From Pardosa pseudoannulata (Eukaryota; Arthropoda; Arachnida; Araneae; Lycosidae): a stretch of 64,000 nucleotides of DNA. The stretch spans positions 78,331,625-78,395,624 of the forward strand of contig CM063500.1 in assembly GCA_032207245.1 (NCBI GenBank), read 5' to 3'. The stretch's first letter is position 1; the number at the start of each line of letters is the position of its first letter. Of the stretch, positions 63,944 to 64,000 are shown one piece after another. Under the pieces are notes generated by a model. That model was not told the origin of the DNA and did not search any database. It saw nothing but the letters and a program-made list of their open reading frames with translations. The position numbers were made by a program, and so were the translations under genes.

Positions 63944-64000
63944 CATCTGTAGGTGAAGTGTACAATTTCTTACAAAGTTCTTGAACTCCTGAATATTCAT
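63944..64000 (-). CDS. PMCA: PMCA exon 1 of window (partial): N-terminal cytosolic segment
   Basis: The last 57 nt of an exon that continues past the window edge. In the frame that joins the next exon it encodes 18 residues ending in ELCKKLYTSPTD, which matches the PMCA N-terminal region just before TM1 (family pattern: KLkTSPneGL). It ends with one base of a Gly codon (phase 1) and a good donor, G|GTAAGATT, at 63943-63942. The initiator Met is not visible. An overlapping ATG-initiated frame that starts at 64000 is out of phase with every downstream exon and is a shadow. Confidence 0.85.

Noticed and set aside
63644..64000. A 118-residue minus-strand open frame starting with ATG at 64000
   Set aside because: It is out of phase with the PMCA frame that joins exon 2 and runs straight through the donor site. 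The +1-shifted frame gives the recognisable PMCA peptide ending KKLYTSPTD.

Overview
The window is one stretch of AT-rich animal nuclear DNA lying inside a single large gene on the minus strand: a plasma-membrane Ca2+-transporting P-type ATPase (PMCA, ATP2B family). I joined twenty coding exons by GT/AG boundaries and reading phase. They run from a truncated 5' exon at the right edge (63944-64000) to the stop codon at 483-485. The visible product is about 1265 residues with both cassette exons included. Only the N-terminal few tens of residues, the promoter and the 5' UTR lie beyond position 64000. No other cellular gene is visible.

Organism: the high A+T, long introns filled with DNA transposons, tRNA-derived SINEs, non-LTR scraps and solo LTRs, and the protein's arthropod-like character suggest an arthropod, possibly a chelicerate such as a spider. 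This is inference from style; no lineage-diagnostic sequence was checked.

Layout, 5' to 3' of the gene (right to left). 64000-58899: N-terminus, TM1-TM2 and start of the actuator domain. 54881-53004: TGES actuator motif. 49002-33142: the lipid-binding, alternatively spliced 'site A' region, with a 39-nt exon and a 66-nt exon spread over about 20 kb. 30479-27012: TM3-TM4 with PEGL, then the DKTGT phosphorylation site. 26919-18849: nucleotide-binding and phosphorylation domains (KGAS, TGDN, DGTNDGP). 18042-11460: TM5-TM10 with the TM6 Ca2+ ligands and the first half of the calmodulin-binding domain. 1007-483: rest of the calmodulin-binding region, a Ser/Asn/Thr-rich tail and a C-terminal ETSI PDZ ligand.

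The introns hold most of the other structure: hAT elements (one MITE and one larger element have perfect 8-bp target duplications), Tigger-like elements, a deleted Tc1 copy, two TTAA-flanked elements, a SINE family with clear target duplications, solo LTRs in both orientations, RNase-H-type LINE remnants, tandem duplications and a long palindrome. I found no sign of a new multi-gene system. The most biologically interesting items are the phase-1 cassette region at site A and an intronic duplication that copied a functional 3' splice site.
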